Shown: piece by piece, positions 48,880 to 62,700 of the stretch
Layout of the letters: each line of letters begins with the position of its first letter
How positions within the stretch are numbered: position 1 is the stretch's first letter
DNA from: Eudromia elegans
Lineage: Eukaryota; Chordata; Aves; Tinamiformes; Tinamidae
Direction of reading: 5' to 3'
NCBI GenBank assembly: GCA_003342815.1
Contig: PTEX01000055.1
Location: forward strand, 1,973,708 to 2,037,707
Length of the DNA stretch: 64,000 nt
Position numbers and translations under genes: made by a program
Notes under the pieces: generated by a model
Databases searched by the model: none
What the model saw: the letters and a program-made list of their open reading frames with translations, nothing else
What the model was told of the DNA's origin: nothing

Positions 48880-49210
48880 GCGGGAGGTTTAATGCACACT
48901 GAGGGTGCTTGGTAGCACTGAGTTTTAATACTGCTAAGTGCCTCCAGAAAGGTGCTCTTGCGTCAGCCTCAGATTAACATGGGATGAATAACAGAGCAAT
49001 TTATCAACCAGGCAGCTCTGAGGAGTGTCAGCAAGAAAGCTGACGATGATGAATTGGAGAGAAATGGGTGCTGCGGTAGGTAGCAGCTACTGCTGCTGCT
49101 GGAGTTTTGGGAGAGGGCAGCTCATGTTTAGGTGATTGCAGGGGGTAATTAAGTGGGGAGGAGTCACATTCCTGTGTGTGTCTGGCTGGGAAAGAAGCAC
49201 ATCTCTCTAC
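48880..49210. promoter_or_regulatory. Candidate intronic enhancer block
   Basis: Unique, GC-richer sequence in intron 1 with recognisable factor-like words: GCGTCAG (AP-1/CRE-like, about 48960), GCAGCTCTG and GCAGCTACTGCTGCTGC (E-box CAGCTG-like context, 49010-49100), and GAGTCACATTCCTG at about 49161, which joins an AP-1-like half and a TEAD-type CATTCCT. No open frame explains it. Function and conservation are inference. Confidence 0.28.
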
Positions 49211-49914
49211 TTTTGGAGAAGTTTAGCAAATACAACAGCTTAAGCTAGCAGTTGGATGACTGGATTGTACTTTATGGAGAAAAGTTTACATCAGTCTTAA
49301 GGATGGACAGTGAGAGTTGTGTTCTGATGATGATATGTTCAGAACTTCTCTTGCTGTTTGCACTCTTAGCAAACTTACTTGGCAGAATGAGTTTTTTTCT
49401 GAACTTAATGGTTCAGTTTAGTACTTGGTTTCTTAGATTTTACAGCTTTGGCTATTTTGACTTGCCTTTTTTTAGAAGTTTTTTTTGGAGGGGGGCACTC
49501 ATTTTAGCCAGTTGCAAAAACATATGGAGAATAATTTCAAATAATTGCATTAAAGGCAGTTCTTTACTCCCATTTTTTTTTTGTGTGTGTGTGTGTATGT
49601 GGCAGGCACTTTGTGCAATGAGTTTTTTGTTTGTGGACTGTAGAGATACTGCAGGTTCTCTCCGTACTTTATGTGCTGATTTTTTTCCTCAGCGGAACTC
49701 AGCAATGAAATAAACCACAAAGACAGGTATTTCGTTATGTAACTAGACATAATAATATAGTATAATGGTATATTATAGTAAAAAAGCTATGCATGGGTTA
49801 TGATTCTAGTTATACAATAGTATTTAATGGTTATGTCTGCTGCTCAAATTGCTTTCCTCTTTTAAACGTTCTTGTATTAGTAAAATTGAATGAAATTGTG
49901 CTTAAAAATGTCTT

Positions 49915-49933
49915 CCCCCCCCCCCAGCCCCCC
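49915..49933 (+). repeat. C-rich tract
   Basis: C11 followed by AG and C6, pyrimidine-only apart from that AG. Confidence 0.85.
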
Positions 49934-51160
49934 AAACTGTTTCTATCAAAAATGATCTGGAATAATTAGAAGGAGAGCACATTAAAAACACTTCTGTCTT
50001 TCCTCAAACTTCTACTATGTGATCTTAGTGTTAGGTTTAATGTACACCGGAAAGATACTAATACAGTGATAACATATAAAGAGGTTTTTTTCTTCTGGTC
50101 TAGTTATGGATTGATTAGTAGTTTCTCATAGTGTCTGATTAAACAGATGACAGCTTAATGTTGCTATAAACCATCCTTTGCTTGGAAGGTGAAGGAATGT
50201 ATACAGCTTGTAATGAAAGCTGGATAATTTCCAGGCTGTTAAGCTAATTGGTGAAACTTAATGCCACAAATATGAAAGCAAATACTTAGACACCTGTGAA
50301 TATTAGCATAATGAAAAATTAGGGCAAAGAATGTGATGCGCTTAAAGACTGTATGGTACGAAGGTCTACAAAAATGTACTATACGTTGTTGTTGGAACTG
50401 TTCAGTAACTGTATGAAAGAAGCAGAAAAGTTAGAATATTTTTTCTTGCACTGCTTGGTGTTTCAAACTGGAGCGTGATCTTTTGCAGAAAAGGTTTCTC
50501 ATTTACAAAGTGCGCTTAACAGTTCAGAGTTAGTCTTCAAATACTGAAGTTTTATTCTGCCTTTTAAAATCTCAGCAGCAAGCATAGAATGGTGTTGAGA
50601 TATGAAAGTGTCAGGAACTGTAGCATTGTGAGAAGTGGCTTTATCAGTTTGTTTAAATACTGGAAGATCATGAGTATGGTCGAGGGGACCAAACTTACTC
50701 TTAAAGTGTTTTCTGTTCCAAAGTGTAGTGTTTCTTAGATTGTGTTCTTTATGCATAAATCATCAAAATGTAATGTTACTTAGCAGTATTTTCATGTTAA
50801 GTAGTTTAAAATGTTGTAGGTTGCACATTAATAAGTTCACTAACTATGTTAAGTTGATTTAATGAGCTGTTTGCAGCTAACTGCTGGTTTCTTTACTGTG
50901 AGGAATGGAGCTAGACTGGTCAGTGCATGGTTTCCCTAGGAGTCCTTGGCAGTAGCAAAGCAGAGTGTAGCAGCTTGTTGAGCACTTCTGCATAATCTAC
51001 TTGGCAGAGCCTCTTATTAGAGGAAGAGATGGAGAAGTACTTTTTAATAACATTTGTACAATCTGATTGACTTTTCTTTTGCAGGTGCTCTGTTTTTGCA
51101 ACTTTACATTTGTTTTCCAACCCTCCACTTTGTAACATGGAGCTATATCTGTCTCTCCTT

Positions 51161-51195
51161 TCCTCCTCCTCCTCCTTATTTATTTATTTATGTAT

Positions 51196-51226
<31 letters not shown>
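51161..51226 (+). repeat. TCC tract followed by a TTTA microsatellite
   Basis: TCC triplets (51161-51175) pass directly into about twelve TTTA units (51177-51226) with one G interruption near 51192. The tract ends in TTTACAG, which resembles a splice acceptor after a long pyrimidine/A-rich run, but no recognisable exon follows. Confidence 0.93.
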
Positions 51227-54200
51227 CAGTTTGCTAGTATTATGCAATAGCTTTAGTAGATTATATTTAAGGGTATTACTGACTTTCTGTTTAATTTCCA
51301 CTAACATAAAAGTACAAATACATGAAAATGATAGATGTTACCATTCATGAACAACAGTAGTAAAGCAAACAAATGGTCAGGTACTTTTAGACAGGAACCA
51401 TTGGTGATATTTGAAAACTAAGAGTGTAACTTAGCAATTACTCTAATGTTAACCAAAGTATTTAGTGATGCCCATAGGATCCTATGTAGTTAATCCATTT
51501 TTAAAAGCTGTTGTGAATGTGAATTCTTAATTTAGAAGATCCTTCCGGATAGTTTTAAGAAATATTTTAAGCCGCTGTAATTCCTGAAGTTAAAATTACT
51601 CTATTGTGTTTAGAAGCTTCTACTATTTTGTGTTAAAGAATTGTGTGATGTACAGTTAGCATTTAATTTACATATTGTATCTTCAACTTAACTAGTTTGC
51701 ACTTATTGCTGCTGTTCTTAAAATGTTGATTTAAAAGTATTTGAAATGGTCAGCTGAAGAGAAAATTGGTTATGCAACTGCTTTGTAAAAGCTTCTACTA
51801 TGTTAAACAGTTGAATTTTTTAAGTAGCAGAGATCTTGTTTACCGAGCTGGTAAAATAAATATGAATTTTATGTTAATATTATCTGTCTGACTCTCCACA
51901 TCTCTCCCTGTCTGTTAAAGGAGAGGTTAGATTTATGAATTATTGTCATGGATAGGATTTAATATGATTTAAAGTGGTATTTGTATTGGTGTAATTACAA
52001 GCTATATGTAAGTCTACTATAGATGTAAAGCTAATGGTGGGGAAAAAAGTGCTTAAGACTGCATATCTGGCAGTTTTTTAGTATGGTTTGGTTCACTGTT
52101 CTTAATGTGGTGTTGGTGTACATCAAGCTGAAAAGATCTTTCTCTGATAGAGTGCTTTTTTGATTACAGACTGAAATCTAGAAATCTCTTATATCGAAAT
52201 ATTTGTTGTTAAATTGAATTTTCTGTTACCTTTTAACCATTAAAATAAATAAAGCATTTTGAGTTGGATTGTTAGCAGGATGGAATTCTTATTTTGATGA
52301 AGGCATTTTATGAGTACAAAACTGAAATACCTGAGTGTGGCAGATATTCTGGAAGCTTACATATGAAACATTTGAATGCTGCATACTGATGCCTGTGTGA
52401 TACAGAGCATTTTGTAAATAAGTTGTATTTTAGTTAATTCTACAGATTTTGCCAAAACAGTTATTTTACTCTTGTCATTGTTTCTGTTCAAAACACTCTG
52501 ATACCAGCTATTGCTGTAACGGCAGGAGGTAAACCCTGACACTGCATTATCTTATCTGGTTGATAATTTCATCTAATAGTCCCAGAATTTGATGTGCCAA
52601 TTTTCAGTGCAGTGGCCTGTGAAGTAATTGGGACTTCAGCTCAGCTTGCACATACCAAGCTATTGTCTTCAGTGCAGTTAGTTGAAATCAGCTTTCTGTG
52701 CTGTATTGCAGTGCAAAGCAGTTAATTGCAGGGTGTCAAGGTGCCAGTAATTTTTTTTTTGACCAGAAAAAATTTCTAGGGATGCTCTGCAATATGAACA
52801 AGTGCTTGCCCAAGCACTTTTGGTTGAAATTAAACTTTAATGGTCATATAGGCTAAGGAGTCTTGAGTTGTTTAACTTTGATTTTAAAACTCATGTTTAT
52901 GAGAAGGCTTCTAAGAATATTTCTGTAATTTACACTGCTGCTAATGCCATGTTATGCCGTGCTGCTAGTGCCTTCCTGTTTTTGAAGCCACATGGGTCAC
53001 ATGAGATAGAATGAAAATGCTGACTAATGTGGCATAAAACCTCAGTTGTTTAAGTTACTATATGTGCCCTAGGTTTACTTAATTTTTGAACATCTGCCAT
53101 TAAATGTGAAAGATTTATTGATCAACAGTTTTGCATGTCTCAAGGAGTCTAAGAATTGACTTGAGACTGCAGTGCAACTATAACTGATGTTGTGATGTTC
53201 ACTTCTCTGACCACATAGTGAAAAGAATTAGGAGAACATCACAGGAGAGATTGGCTGTTGAAATATATTAGCTTTGTATTAGATATTGTTTTGTCCATTA
53301 GCCATGTGTTTAGAAGGAAAAAAAATATCTGGGAGCCGTCTGAGATGCAGCATTAGTTAATGAGTCATACTTATATAGGATATAAAGTGATACAAAATAT
53401 GATATAAAGGCATGTCATAGTTACCTCTTAATATTACTAATATGTTTAACTATATTTACTATTTCACAGGCTACCTTTACATTCCTTTGCTTTTTTTTTT
53501 TTTAAGTAGAATACTGAAGACTTTTCTTTCCTGATTTGATACTTTCACTGTTTTATAGTAGTTTAAAGTCTCTAATATTCCATATAAACCAGTCTAGTTC
53601 CAATAAACCAGTCTGAATTTAATTCCTTCATAATCTTTGGTACTTGGCTTTGACTTAATTGTTATTTCTGATGATCACTGTGATTTTCTTCTTGTTTGAA
53701 AATAACGTAATTTCCAATATATGTATTTTCAGTAGATTTTTTTTTAAGTATGATGTTTATGTTGGGTGTAACTTGAACATTTATAAAAAGAAACAAAATC
53801 TCCCATCCTTTGGGAAGGAGAACATTAACATGCATGGTAGAGTCTGGTGGAGTTCATTTAGTTTTCTTGAATTTCATTAGTTTGCATGATTTCAGTATCA
53901 AGAGACAGCAAAGATTCAGTAGTTTGAGTACATTTCAGTGCTGACTAAAAACTTTTAAGCAAAAGTGACTTTAGGCAAGGGGAATCAGTAAAGAATTCAG
54001 GAACAAAATGGAGTGAAAGATGCAGTGTGTTTAGTGCAAAGAGGAAGTGTGTTTAAACCAAGTCCTGAAACTCATTTGTTAGTAGGGAGTGCAAGCTGTC
54101 AGGTAAACTGTAGTCAGTTTGGGGATTTCTTTTATTTTCAGAATGTTTTGATTAATGGAAGAAAAAAAATATTAATGTTAGTGTATTTCCTTTTAACCTT

Positions 54201-54329
54201 TTAAGCTATTGTCTGATAAAATCACTAAAAATAGGATGGAATGGTGTTTTTTATTCCGAAAAGTGCTACGTACCACCTGTGAAGAACTTTCTCTAAGACA
54301 TACCTGATTTCAGAGCTTTTTTGTGAGTC

Positions 54330-54640
54330 ATAGGTCCTTGCATTGCACTGGAGACACTAATGTCTGAATGGATGTGATGGCTGCTTCGGAATGATGCTGC
54401 TGTTAGCAGTGAAAAATGTCTTCCTTACAATTCTTGTGCAGCAGGCCGTGGAGTGCAGCACATTTTTATAATAAAGGTGATGAATTTAATCGCAAACTGG
54501 CAGCCAAATGGAAATTGCAGACCTTGATACTGGGAGAAAATTGCCTATAAAGCAACTCCTGAGAGAGCAGGCTTTAAATTTATCCACCCATTTCGACATT
54601 GAGGAGAACATAGGAATTGCAGGGTATTTTGCTTGGCCTG
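54330..54640. promoter_or_regulatory. Candidate conserved non-coding element
   Basis: This complex unique sequence (TCATAGGTCC, GCAGCAGGCCGTGGAGTGCA, GATGAATTTAATCGCAAACTG, AAATTTATCCACCC, TTTCGACATTGAGG) differs from the simple AT-rich intron around it. It keeps several CpGs and homeodomain-type cores. There is no open frame or named repeat. The call is by pattern only. Confidence 0.25.
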
Positions 54641-57600
54641 TTTAGTTCAGATGGATGATGCTTCAGTCTTCCTTTATTTAAGAACTAGATATAGTTTGTT
54701 AAAAGAATGACCTTGTTGCTTAGACTTTATGTGGTAATGCTTTTGGAAAGTATATTCCTTTAGTTTCCTGAAATATTTGCTCTTACTATAAAGTAGAACC
54801 TAGTATGCATCATGAGCTTAAACTTAACTGCATCACAATTTTATCCTTATGTAGGGGATTTAGCTCTAATGACTTGAGAGATTTCCAAAACTATGTACTA
54901 TATATGATTGTGGGGTTACACTGATGTGAGAAGCAGTGTGGTAAATGATGTAACTAGTCTTAAAATCCGTGTAGTAGTTGTGTAAGTGGAATATTGTCTC
55001 TGTTAGCACACAACATTGCAAGAGAGATGCATAGCATTTTTCAAAAGGTGTTAAAATTCAGCAAATAATTATTAGCTTTAATAGCAATAAATGCTGGTAT
55101 TCTTTAGATATAACTAGGAATTTACAAATACAATTTACAAGTACAGTTTCTATTTATGGAAAGCACTGTACTGAAAGTATAACATTCCTTAGACTTAGAA
55201 AAGGATAGTATATCTTATAAATCAAAATATTTGGCAGGTAGATTATTTTAGAAATAATTTTTTTTGTACACTTACTGTCTTTTCCTACCACAACGCTTTC
55301 AGAAAGACCATCATTCAAGCAAAATTAAGCATATACAGCCTTGGATTTTGTCACTTTTTTAAGGTGAAAAAATAGGAGCATGTATGAATAAGACCCAGAG
55401 TGGGCTGAGACATTGAGTGTGGTGTTCAGAACTGTGGGGTAAGCACATTTCTTTAAAGATGTAGTTGATTGTATTTCCTCTCTTTAGGGAGATCAGAAGT
55501 ATGTTCTGTACTGGAATGATTACTGGTACACTTTTCCTAGATCCAAATGATATGGCCTTTTCCTAGGCCAAGTGATAATCCTCAAATGTGAATAAGCAAC
55601 CCAATAAATCCCCATCAAAACCAAAAACTCCTTTAGAGAACCAGAATTGTGTTAAGCAATCCTCATAGATGATTTTTTGAAGAAAAGCTTCTGAAGAGAT
55701 AGTGCTCTATATTCCCAGAAGTCATTAGGATTGCTATATAGTTGTGTGGTGCACAGCTGAGTGTTATTAGGGGCAGTTGTCAGAAGTTTGGTAAGGCCAG
55801 TCTCTGTAGTCAGGGAGTTGCTTCTCCATACTCCTTTGCCCTAAGTATAGGTTTGTAGCAACATTAAACGAATGGTTAACCAGTTCTTTTTGAGTATATT
55901 GGTATTTAGGCTTATCTCGTTTCTGTTTTTTTTTTTTTTTTTTTTCTTTTTTTTCCTCTGATGTTAAAGGAAAAAGATTGCCTAAGCTGCTTCAAAAGTG
56001 GACAGTAGCATTTATAATCTCATTTTGCTGTGTGCTTATCTGTTGAGAGATCATTAGGTTCAATAAACAAATTAACTTTACATCCATGCTTTGTTGTAAG
56101 TAGTACCAACTTTTCTTAGACTTCCCTTCCACCTAAGCAGGCAGATTCTACTGTACACAGCCAGCCCAAGTTGGCAGATATAAAATTCACTCATGTTCCT
56201 TTGCTTTCTTCTTTTTTTTTAACAGATTAGAACTAAAAAGTAGGATCTGTTTGCTTGTTTTAACTGGAAAAGCCTCGGAGAGAAGGTGTGGAAGTCTGGG
56301 AAGGTGTCCCTGTTTATTCCTTTCTGCTAGTTCTGATACTCAGTGGATCGTGTGCTGTTAAAATCAGCTCAACTGTTCTAAGTGTTTGGAGTTAATCTAC
56401 CTCTTTGTATGTCGCCATAAGTGACTTTTTTGTTCTGCATAACTTTGCAGAATCTTAACTGTTTTTGTTTAAAACTTTTCATGCCAAATGCATGGCTTAG
56501 GTTGAACTATATTCAAAGCCACAGTCAAAGAAGTAAAAAGTTTTCAAGAATGCGTGTAGAGGAGAGGCCTAGCAGGTTTGAAAAATCAAACCCTCTGCAC
56601 ACCTGCGCGGTACTCCCCATTTTGTCTTGCTTCCCGTTTCTTTCTCACCTCCAATTTCAGGAACCTGCTGATGCAAGTGCTTTGCTTGTTTTGGTTTGGC
56701 AGGCTGGATCTGGATGAGGCAGTTTACATGTTTGTGTATTAGCAATGAGATGCCCAAGGACTCTTGGCTTGCTGAGCTTGTGCTCTACTGCCATCCACAT
56801 TCTAGCTAAGTGCTCTCCTGCTACTTGGGTGTGTTTTACTAAAGTTTGGAGGCTCTGTAATTGCAACTGTTCATTTCTGTGGAGGGAGCAGGCTTGCTTT
56901 TCCTTCTGCTCAAAGTCCAACTTTGAGAAGAAAAATTTGAATTTCCCTTTAAAAAGAAAGCCAGGAAGACCGAAAGGGCTGTATTTAGACAGAAGATCTG
57001 GTGATTTAGCCATGCCTCATGGTTTTCAAATGTCTTGGCAGTACAGGAGAATATTGGGTGGGAATGAGAACTGACTGGAAAACTGATGAAAAAAATGATA
57101 TTTGAATAGGAACAAAAGGCATTTTGGCACAAGAGATAGTTTTGGAGGAGGAAACTGGGCAGAAGCACATGTCTGCTTGAGGAAACTGCTCTCCAGAACT
57201 GGGAGTAAAACCAAAATTTTGGAGTCTTGCCATGTCTTTGCTGTCATCAAATACCTCTGAAACCCGGATTGTCTCGTTCTTCCTCTGCTGCTGGACAAGA
57301 TCTTCTGCTGTTGAGTAATACCTTATTTCATGTGTCTTTGGATTTAAAGATGCCAGTTGGAGCTGACTGATTGAATTTAGGAAGTTGCCAGATCTAAACA
57401 CCGTTGTTCCGTGGCTGTAAAACTGATCCATAAGATGCGCACAGATTAGGAATCGCTTGTTTTATTACATATGAAGAGTGATTTTTCTGATGCAGCAGTC
57501 TCAGCAGTTCTCTTAACTGCTTTTGTTTACAAAGGAGTGAGGGCCAGACATCTTTATGAAAGATGCAGTATCTTAATATCTTGCTCCAGAATATGAGTGA

Positions 57601-58072
57601 ACATATTTGACAGGGGACTTATAGCAATGATGAACTGCTTATAGAAATAAGACCCAAGTAAGGAGGATGCAAAATGATCTCATCTTGATGAATATTAGTC
57701 ACAATTATCTGGAAACTTACCAATTTTGGTAAATACATTGCTTAGCACATCTGTGTCTGTCATGCTGTGGAAATGTATTATACTGGATTTTGCTACCTCA
57801 GTGTATTTTTTTTTTTTTTATAAATCAAGAAAGAATCAACCAAAACAAAGAAAAAGCACCACAGCAAGCCTTTAACTAGGGAGGATTTATTGCCTAGTGG
57901 AACTGAATGTATTTGGAACAGTCTCATGCCCTCCACTGCAGCATGAAGTCCTATGTTTCTTTTTATTGGTAAAATATACCAGAGTATACTGTAAATACAC
58001 TCGATTTTCAGCTTCAAAGATGAACCGAAGCATGGGATGTACTTTCTAGGGTCAGTTGTCTTGAGTCTCTTT

Positions 58073-58095
58073 AAAAAAAAAAAAAAAAAAAAAAA
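58073..58095 (+). repeat. A23 homopolymer
   Basis: Twenty-three A bases followed by CCACAAAAAACACCC. It could be the tail of an old retroposed sequence, but nothing upstream is recognisable as a processed gene. Confidence 0.85.
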
Positions 58096-59680
58096 CCACA
58101 AAAAAACACCCACGCTTGTAGGCATGCTGTTTGAATACTTAATGCTGTTTTGTGAGATAGAGGAGAAGTACAACTATATGAACAAAGCGGGATTTTGTTT
58201 TCAGACTTTTTAGAAAACACCTCTTGGTGCTGAGTAAGGCAGTTTTAGCTTAGTGAAATAGGAAGATATTGACCAAGATGTTGTATATTTATTTACACAG
58301 AAAAAAACATTATACTCATTCTTGAGGATGACATCTGTTATTGATGCTTTGTCCCAATGCAAGATTTAAATACCTAAAAATAATGTTTATTATTACTTAG
58401 CATTAAAAAATAATTGCATATTAGCATTCTGAATGTTTATTTCACTTCAGCAAATAGTGGTAGCTTTGCTATGTGAGCATTTTGGAATCAAGGCAATATA
58501 TATTATTGTCATAGTTCTCAGAACAGCTAATTTGCTCCAGTGTAAAAAGTCTCTAGTAATTTCTGAATAGAGAAATTAATACTACTAATATTTTAATTTC
58601 TTCAGATTTTACAGTTGAATTTTCTTGAGAAAACATTGTGGGTCTTATTTGACTAGTTTTTGCTTGGCTACTCCGTCCTGGAATCTAGTAGCAAAAAGCT
58701 ACAAAGCTACCCCTGATATACCTGCAAGTGATATGTGTTTAGGAAGTTACCTTCGGGGTAGCCTTGAATTGTACTGGCTGGACTAATCTAAAGGCAGTTT
58801 TGACGAGGGCTTTTTCCCTTACTCGGGCAGGATTTCAGTTTGTAAATCTCCAAGATGGTAGCCTGATATTTTGCACAAGTCAAGTACTGTACATAAAAGA
58901 CAAAAGAAGGATGTTCATTAGGTCTAGCCTAGTCTATTCTGACTAGTTATGGATGGAAGTAAAGATGATATCACTAACCTGCTATTTATTACCATTTACT
59001 GAATAAATGGAATGTAGTGAACATAATTCTGTGTTATATTCATCCAAATCAGAGTTTGTTTAAAATTCTATGACAATGATATATTTAGATAACAATGTAG
59101 TTTTTGTGAAACCATCACATAAGTGGAAGAAAGTCTTTGTAATCTGTCTATAACTCTGACAGCCAATAGTATTTAGTGGATTGTGTGTATATTTATATGT
59201 GTATGTGTATGGGTTGCTACTTTGTCTATAGTGCTTTAATATTATTGAAAATCAAACTCGGTTTAGCGTATCCAACTGCAAACTATACTGGACATTCTGT
59301 TCACTATGTGCAATAAAAACAAGTAAAACGGAGCAAATAAAAGCCTTTCACTGCACTGAAAGAAACCTAGGTAGCAGTGCTCTTGTTTTTTCATGTTATC
59401 AGATGTTGATGTTTTAGTGGTCCTTCATTCTCTTCATTTAACTTTTGCTGAATGCGCACAGTCAGAAAGCGCTGGTTGCATTGCTGATTTCCTGCCTCAT
59501 GGTGTTGTGTTGAGTCAGGTGGCTGAACTAATGCGTGGTACAAAAAGAGGGATAACAGTAAGATTAGTTTTCTAATGTCTCTTCAGTTTAACCCATATTA
59601 ATATCTGGAAAAATACTCAAGTTTAGTTTAAAAAAGAAAAAAAGGCAGTTACACATGTTACACAATATATGTTATATATA

Positions 59681-59721
59681 TTAATGCATAGCCTATATAT
59701 ATAATATAGGCTGTTTATTAA
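59681..59721. repeat. Imperfect inverted repeat
   Basis: AGCCTATAT (59690-59698) pairs with ATATAGGCT (59704-59712) around a 5-base AT loop. An outer TTAAT/ATTAA pair (59681-59685 and 59717-59721) extends the hairpin past a 4-base mismatch. It stands in TA-rich sequence. Confidence 0.7.
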
Positions 59722-62700
59722 TATATTTTAAGGGTGGAGTTGGGCCTCAGTCCTTGGATATAAAATTTATTTTGTTTCCAGGTCTTGGTTCCCTAGAGAT
59801 CCATGTTTACATGGGCATTTTTGTGTTGTAGAGAATCATTCAGGTGTATGTGTTTTCAGTTAATTCAAGCACACTTTTTTTCCTCTTATGTGATGAAAAA
59901 TGAGCAATATTTCAAAGCTGACTGATTACTTTAGTCTCTCAATGTGAAATTCAAATGTTTAACAGTTTTAATAGAAGTCAATGACAGCCTCTAAGTAGTG
60001 CTAGTTTCTGGGTGCATGGCCTGGCATAAATTCCGACATTTCTTTCTCTCTTTTCAGCAGTTTTGTTTCAAGTAGATAGTCTTGCCAAAATGCCGTTACT
60101 ATAAGTTTTTGCTTGCTGTATTTCTCACATGTGAAGCTCTATCGCTGCTTGTGCAAACTACAATTTGTGGTAAATGGAAATGAAATATGTGAATAACCAA
60201 TTGTATGGGGAGTTATTTTTTCTTTTTCACTTGTCTAATGTGATATAATTTGCCGTAAGACTTGTGCTCTGGAATTCTTAACTGAACCTATCTGTTTTAT
60301 ATCTGATTTGAAAACTGATGATGCTCTGTTCTAATCTTTTTTTTCCTATGTCATACCCTTCAAAGGTAGCTTCCTTGGGAATCCTATTCCATGAGAATTT
60401 ATAATTTTTTTTTCTCTCCATAACAGTTTCCATCTATTGCACTTTATAAAACAAATGTTGTGTTTTTAACTCTTCCTACACTAGTAGTTAATGTCAGTGT
60501 ATTGATGGTGAACAATCCTGTCCCATCTTGTATATCTTTCAAGCCAGTCTCAGTGCTCTGTGATTGTGTATGAGCTTATTTTTTGGGTGATTGTCTGTTT
60601 CTACATGATTGTGATATCTTTCCGTAATCTAAGTATTTCTTTCTGGTTGACCAGAATGAATATATGTGTAGATATGTAAATATTTATGGTGTTTTAGTCA
60701 AATTGTTCATGTAATTACTTATTATTGAAAATGCTGTAGGGAGCTGCATCAATTAAGATATTTACTTTTCCACCGCTGTCTCAGATGGATCCTTCATAGT
60801 TGGTATGTGGTTGATAAAGGTTTTATGGCCTGACAACTATAAAAAGAATATTCCCTAGAGAAAGCAAAACAGTGGGGAAAACAGACAAAAAGTCTTGTAG
60901 TTTTACAATAATAACAGTTCAGAGTGAGATTACCCAAATTCATGTTTATAGATCATTCTGGTGATCCTGTATTTTCCTTCACCTCTGATCTCTCTTTGTA
61001 CAGTTATTCTTTTGGCATAGGTGTGTTTTAGCTCTATTTTAGCTTATCCCTTAAATACCCTTTCTAGGAATCCCTATTTGTCTAGTTAAATTCCTTGTGG
61101 AGTAGAGCCTGTGAAGTTTGCATTAGTATTGTTCTAGTTTGCTCAGCACTCTCTTGTAGGTTACTACAATGCTCCAGCACAGCATATTTTTGCATTACTG
61201 AATTTGGCAGGAATGCTGTTTATTAAATTGAATTTTGGAATGGCCTACTGCATGAGTATGTTTGATTACTACACAGAGCAGTGACTTTGGTTACTACTTC
61301 CACTTTCAGTTTATTTTTGTTTCCATCCTTTGTCTTTAATTTCTAGTGTTGTGATAGTTTTTCTAGCAAGTTCTCTTATTTGACCAAAGTCACCTATTTT
61401 GAAATCCACTCTCCCTGCAAAAAAAAGTTCTGTTTGAACAAAATTTATGACTTGATTTATTGGCCATTCTTTCAAAAAATGTGCTCCATTTACTAAACCA
61501 AATCTTAAAACAGTTGATTCAGTATGTTGATTCATTAGCAACAGGATGGGTAAATCTCGATTTATCACACTCAGGAGTTGCTGCAGCTATCCTGAGGATT
61601 GATTATGAAGAGATATCTGCACAAATTAAGATTTTTAATTTAATACAAGCTAAAATATATATTGGACATGTATAATCTTTTATTACGTATGAGTGATCCT
61701 TGGGCTGTCACTTGGGCACTAGCCCTTTCAAATCTCCTAAGCTCCAGGGTTACCTCTGCATTTGGTAGTAAAAGGCGACCTTGTGATGCAGTAGAGCTGG
61801 GGTGAGTGCTGCCCAGCCCAGGCAAGCCTTAGAGCACCTCAGGGCTTGGTTGCAGTTGCTTGGTGCATCTTGATAAAGTCTGTGAGTCAGCAAAGTGCAG
61901 TATTCGATGTGGAGTCAATGAAAACTATTGCAGTCAAAAAATGCTTACTCTATGTCTGGTGGAGGAGGTGCCGAAAGCACCGTGTCTTTAGGCTGGGACA
62001 GGGCAACATAAAGCAAAACCATGTGAGGTGGAGAAGCATTATTGAAAGTGAGATTTGATTAGGAATGACCTACTGCCCTACCCAGAGGGTTTGGCTACTG
62101 TTTTCCGAAGTGCTTGATATGCTTCCTGAGTGAATGCTGTTGTGGCTTTACCTAGAGAACTTCCTACAGGGTGATTTCAGTAGCTATTGTTCAGTATGAA
62201 AAAAACTAATTTCTTATGCTGAAAACACACATAGAATTTGCACAGCAATTGGCTTTGTTATGAATGGATAGGGAGAATAGAATAATTTTTCAAGGGATAT
62301 GGATGTTCAGTTAGTCTCTGGGTAGAGAAAGTCTATTAAAAGCCAGATAATCTGAATTGTTTACAAAGAAAAATTTCAAAAACAAAGACAATAAACCAAG
62401 AGAAAAGGATTGCTTTTTGGTTAAGAAAGATGCATATGAAGAATTAAAAACATGAACTTGAATTCATTTGAACTAATATTTTTGTGTGCTGTAAATACTT
62501 CAGAATATATGACTCCTTTCCTTAATATAAAATAAATTTAGTAGCTCAGTGCTCTGTAACCATGTTACCTGTAACCGGGTACTTTATTGCAAAAGGAGCT
62601 GGAGAGGAAGACTGGAGTGCTGTGCTTTAGGATGTTCTAAATGTGCACACACACATTCACTTCAGTGGTTGTGTGGTTGTGCTGGTGGACTTGACCAGCA

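Noticed and set aside
49252..49713. 153-codon plus-strand hydrophobic frame (membrane-protein-like)
   Set aside because: T-rich DNA gives Phe/Leu-rich translations, and the frame crosses a TG microsatellite. There is no known family and no promoter or splice evidence.
57006..57431. 141-codon minus-strand frame in intron 1
   Set aside because: It overlaps other frames of similar length, lacks a family signature, and has no start or splice context that I can support.
59681..59721. Hairpin as a microRNA precursor
   Set aside because: The stem is 9 plus 5 pairs of mostly AT bases, too short and too simple for a microRNA precursor.
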